A DNA stretch of 35,938 nucleotides from assembly GCA_903939765.1 (NCBI GenBank), contig CAJAIK010000083.1:1-35938 (forward strand). Direction: 5' to 3'. This DNA is from an uncultured Chlorobiaceae bacterium. Lineage in GTDB: Bacteria; Bacteroidota; Chlorobiia; Chlorobiales; Chlorobiaceae. Position numbers and translations under genes: made by a program. This document shows, piece by piece, positions 35,173-35,938 of the stretch. A model generated the notes under the pieces. That model was not told the DNA's origin, did no database searches, and was given only the letters and a program-made list of their open reading frames with translations. How positions within the stretch are numbered: position 1 is the first letter of the stretch; every line of letters starts with the position of its first letter.

Positions 35173-35817
35173 ATGAAGCTTCGCCACTTACTCTACATCG
35201 ACATACTTGGTTTCTCAGCTCTGGCGATGGAGGGGTCACCGCGCATCAATGATCTCTATGAAGTGATTACGAGCCTCAATGCTCTGCGTGACTCTGGATT
35301 TAAGGCGATTGTATTTTCCGACACAATCCTAATTTATAACATGGATTGGCCGGACTCAAAAGATAGTCGCCAATGCATGGTTATGTATCTTTGTGAGTTC
35401 GCCCAAGATTTGCAGCATCGACTGATTAAGCGAAACATATTTTTTAGAGCTGTTCTGGTAAAAGGTGAGTTCACCCACTACGAACTTAACTCCATTCCGT
35501 GCTTCTACGGACCCGCGTTAATTCAGGCCCATAGTGCAGAAAAAAGTCTGAAGGCAATTGGTCTTTTCATGCATACCTCTATTGTCGAAGATAGTCACAT
35601 ATTTAAGACAAGGCCTTTCAATGAAGAATATCACTTTGCCTACATTACGCAGAGCATTCACCACGTTGAAGAATACCTGGGAGGCCAATTCCCCATTGAC
35701 AAAGGTCTACTAGAAGATTCCGATCTTATATATCACTTGGTTCCAGAAGTTATGCACCTTCAACAGGTTCATTGCGAGATGACCAAGCAAACTGATCCTA
35801 GTGTATCGTTTGGTTAG
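35173..35817 (+). CDS. Orphan class III nucleotide cyclase-like protein (degenerate)
   Basis: A 214-aa protein that I cannot assign to a named family. Its order of motifs resembles a class III adenylate/guanylate cyclase catalytic domain. LLYIDILGFSALAMEG has Asp10 at the first metal position, KAIVFSDTILIY has Asp50 at the second, RAVLVKGEF corresponds to the Rx(I/V)xxG strand, and FYGPALIQAHSAEKSLKAIG corresponds to the dimer-helix region. The usual Asn of the last motif is absent, so catalysis is doubtful. No membrane or regulatory domain is fused. The ATG at 35173 is chosen over a TTG at 35113. It lies between a gene-poor stretch and an insertion sequence, suggesting recent acquisition. 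Confidence 0.55.
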   Translation: MKLRHLLYIDILGFSALAMEGSPRINDLYEVITSLNALRDSGFKAIVFSDTILIYNMDWPDSKDSRQCMVMYLCEFAQDLQHRLIKRNIFFRAVLVKGEFTHYELNSIPCFYGPALIQAHSAEKSLKAIGLFMHTSIVEDSHIFKTRPFNEEYHFAYITQSIHHVEEYLGGQFPIDKGLLEDSDLIYHLVPEVMHLQQVHCEMTKQTDPSVSFG

Positions 35818-35878
35818 TTAATTGTTTTAATGCATAATAATGTTATATTGCATGTAACTCATTGTTAGTAATGCAATT

Positions 35879-35938
35879 ATGGCACGAAAGAATAAAGTCT
35901 ATCAGTTAAAGCCTGAGGATCGTCAGGCACTGGAATCA
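35879..35938 (+). CDS. IS630-family-like transposase, N-terminal start only (partial)
   Basis: Twenty codons from ATG 35879 to the window end, starting MARKNKVYQL and continuing with KPEDRQALES. This matches in style the N-terminal helix-turn-helix region of IS630-type (DDE) transposases, where a basic start is followed by a segment like LxxEERQxLExL. The catalytic domain lies outside the window. The 60 bp upstream are AT-rich with overlapping ATGCA/TTGCAT repeats (35830-35853), possibly part of the left end of the element; no terminal inverted repeat can be confirmed. The element could also be a fragment. Confidence 0.55.
   Translation, partial: MARKNKVYQLKPEDRQALES

Overview
The window looks like a chromosomal segment of a green sulfur bacterium (Chlorobi; Chlorobium/Pelodictyon-like). 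This rests on protein-level resemblance, the bacterial deoxyhypusine-synthase-like gene beside a short transaldolase, the compact dcw cluster and the split F-type ATPase cluster. It is inferred from recall, not from a search. Most of the window is ordinary, well-preserved housekeeping sequence. Only the two ends are accessory: a group II intron tail on the left, and an orphan cyclase-like gene followed by an IS630-type transposase start on the right.

Layout. (1) Positions 1-139 hold the last 20 codons of a group II intron reverse transcriptase/maturase, then intron domains V and VI and a long hairpin. (2) Positions 415-4581, minus strand, carry a leftward run: YacP-like NYN nuclease, chorismate mutase, MltG transglycosylase, phosphoglycerate kinase and rhomboid protease. 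(3) Positions 4810-21500, plus strand, carry a complete dcw cluster: mraZ-rsmH-ftsL-ftsI-murE-murF-mraY-murD-ftsW-murG-murC-ftsQ-ftsA-ftsZ, with many 1-7 bp overlaps that suggest translational coupling. Three TGG repeats at exact 10-bp steps lie upstream of mraZ and look like its autoregulatory operator. A CoA-transferase/acetyl-CoA hydrolase gene follows ftsZ closely. murB and ddl are absent from the cluster.

(4) A PgeF/YfiH laccase-fold gene (minus) is back to back with the ATP synthase genes at 23906-27154 (plus): two AtpI-like membrane proteins, atpB, atpE, atpF and atpH. A terminator-like hairpin sits between atpE and atpF, and a strong terminator follows atpH. The alpha, beta, gamma and epsilon genes are not in the window. 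(5) A tRNA-Ala(CGC), a BamD-like lipoprotein and nadD follow on the plus strand. nadD collides tail to tail (38 bp overlap) with a leftward trpS-HAD phosphatase-argS operon. (6) An SRP RNA gene, a deoxyhypusine-synthase-like gene and a transaldolase follow, ending in a good terminator. (7) About 640 bp without a convincing gene leads to the cyclase-like ORF and the transposase start at the right edge.

The dcw genes together make lipid II (MurC-F, MraY, MurG), polymerise and cross-link it at the septum (FtsW, FtsI), and organise the ring (FtsZ, FtsA, FtsQ, FtsL). Points worth a second look: FtsZ has two copies of the conserved C-terminal peptide and a Lys in its G-rich tubulin signature; ArgRS has TIGR where HIGH is expected; TrpRS carries a four-cysteine pattern like that of iron-sulfur TrpRS; and a lone degenerate cyclase-fold protein sits beside an insertion sequence. 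I see no convincing novel multi-gene system; the right edge is the only place where one might begin.
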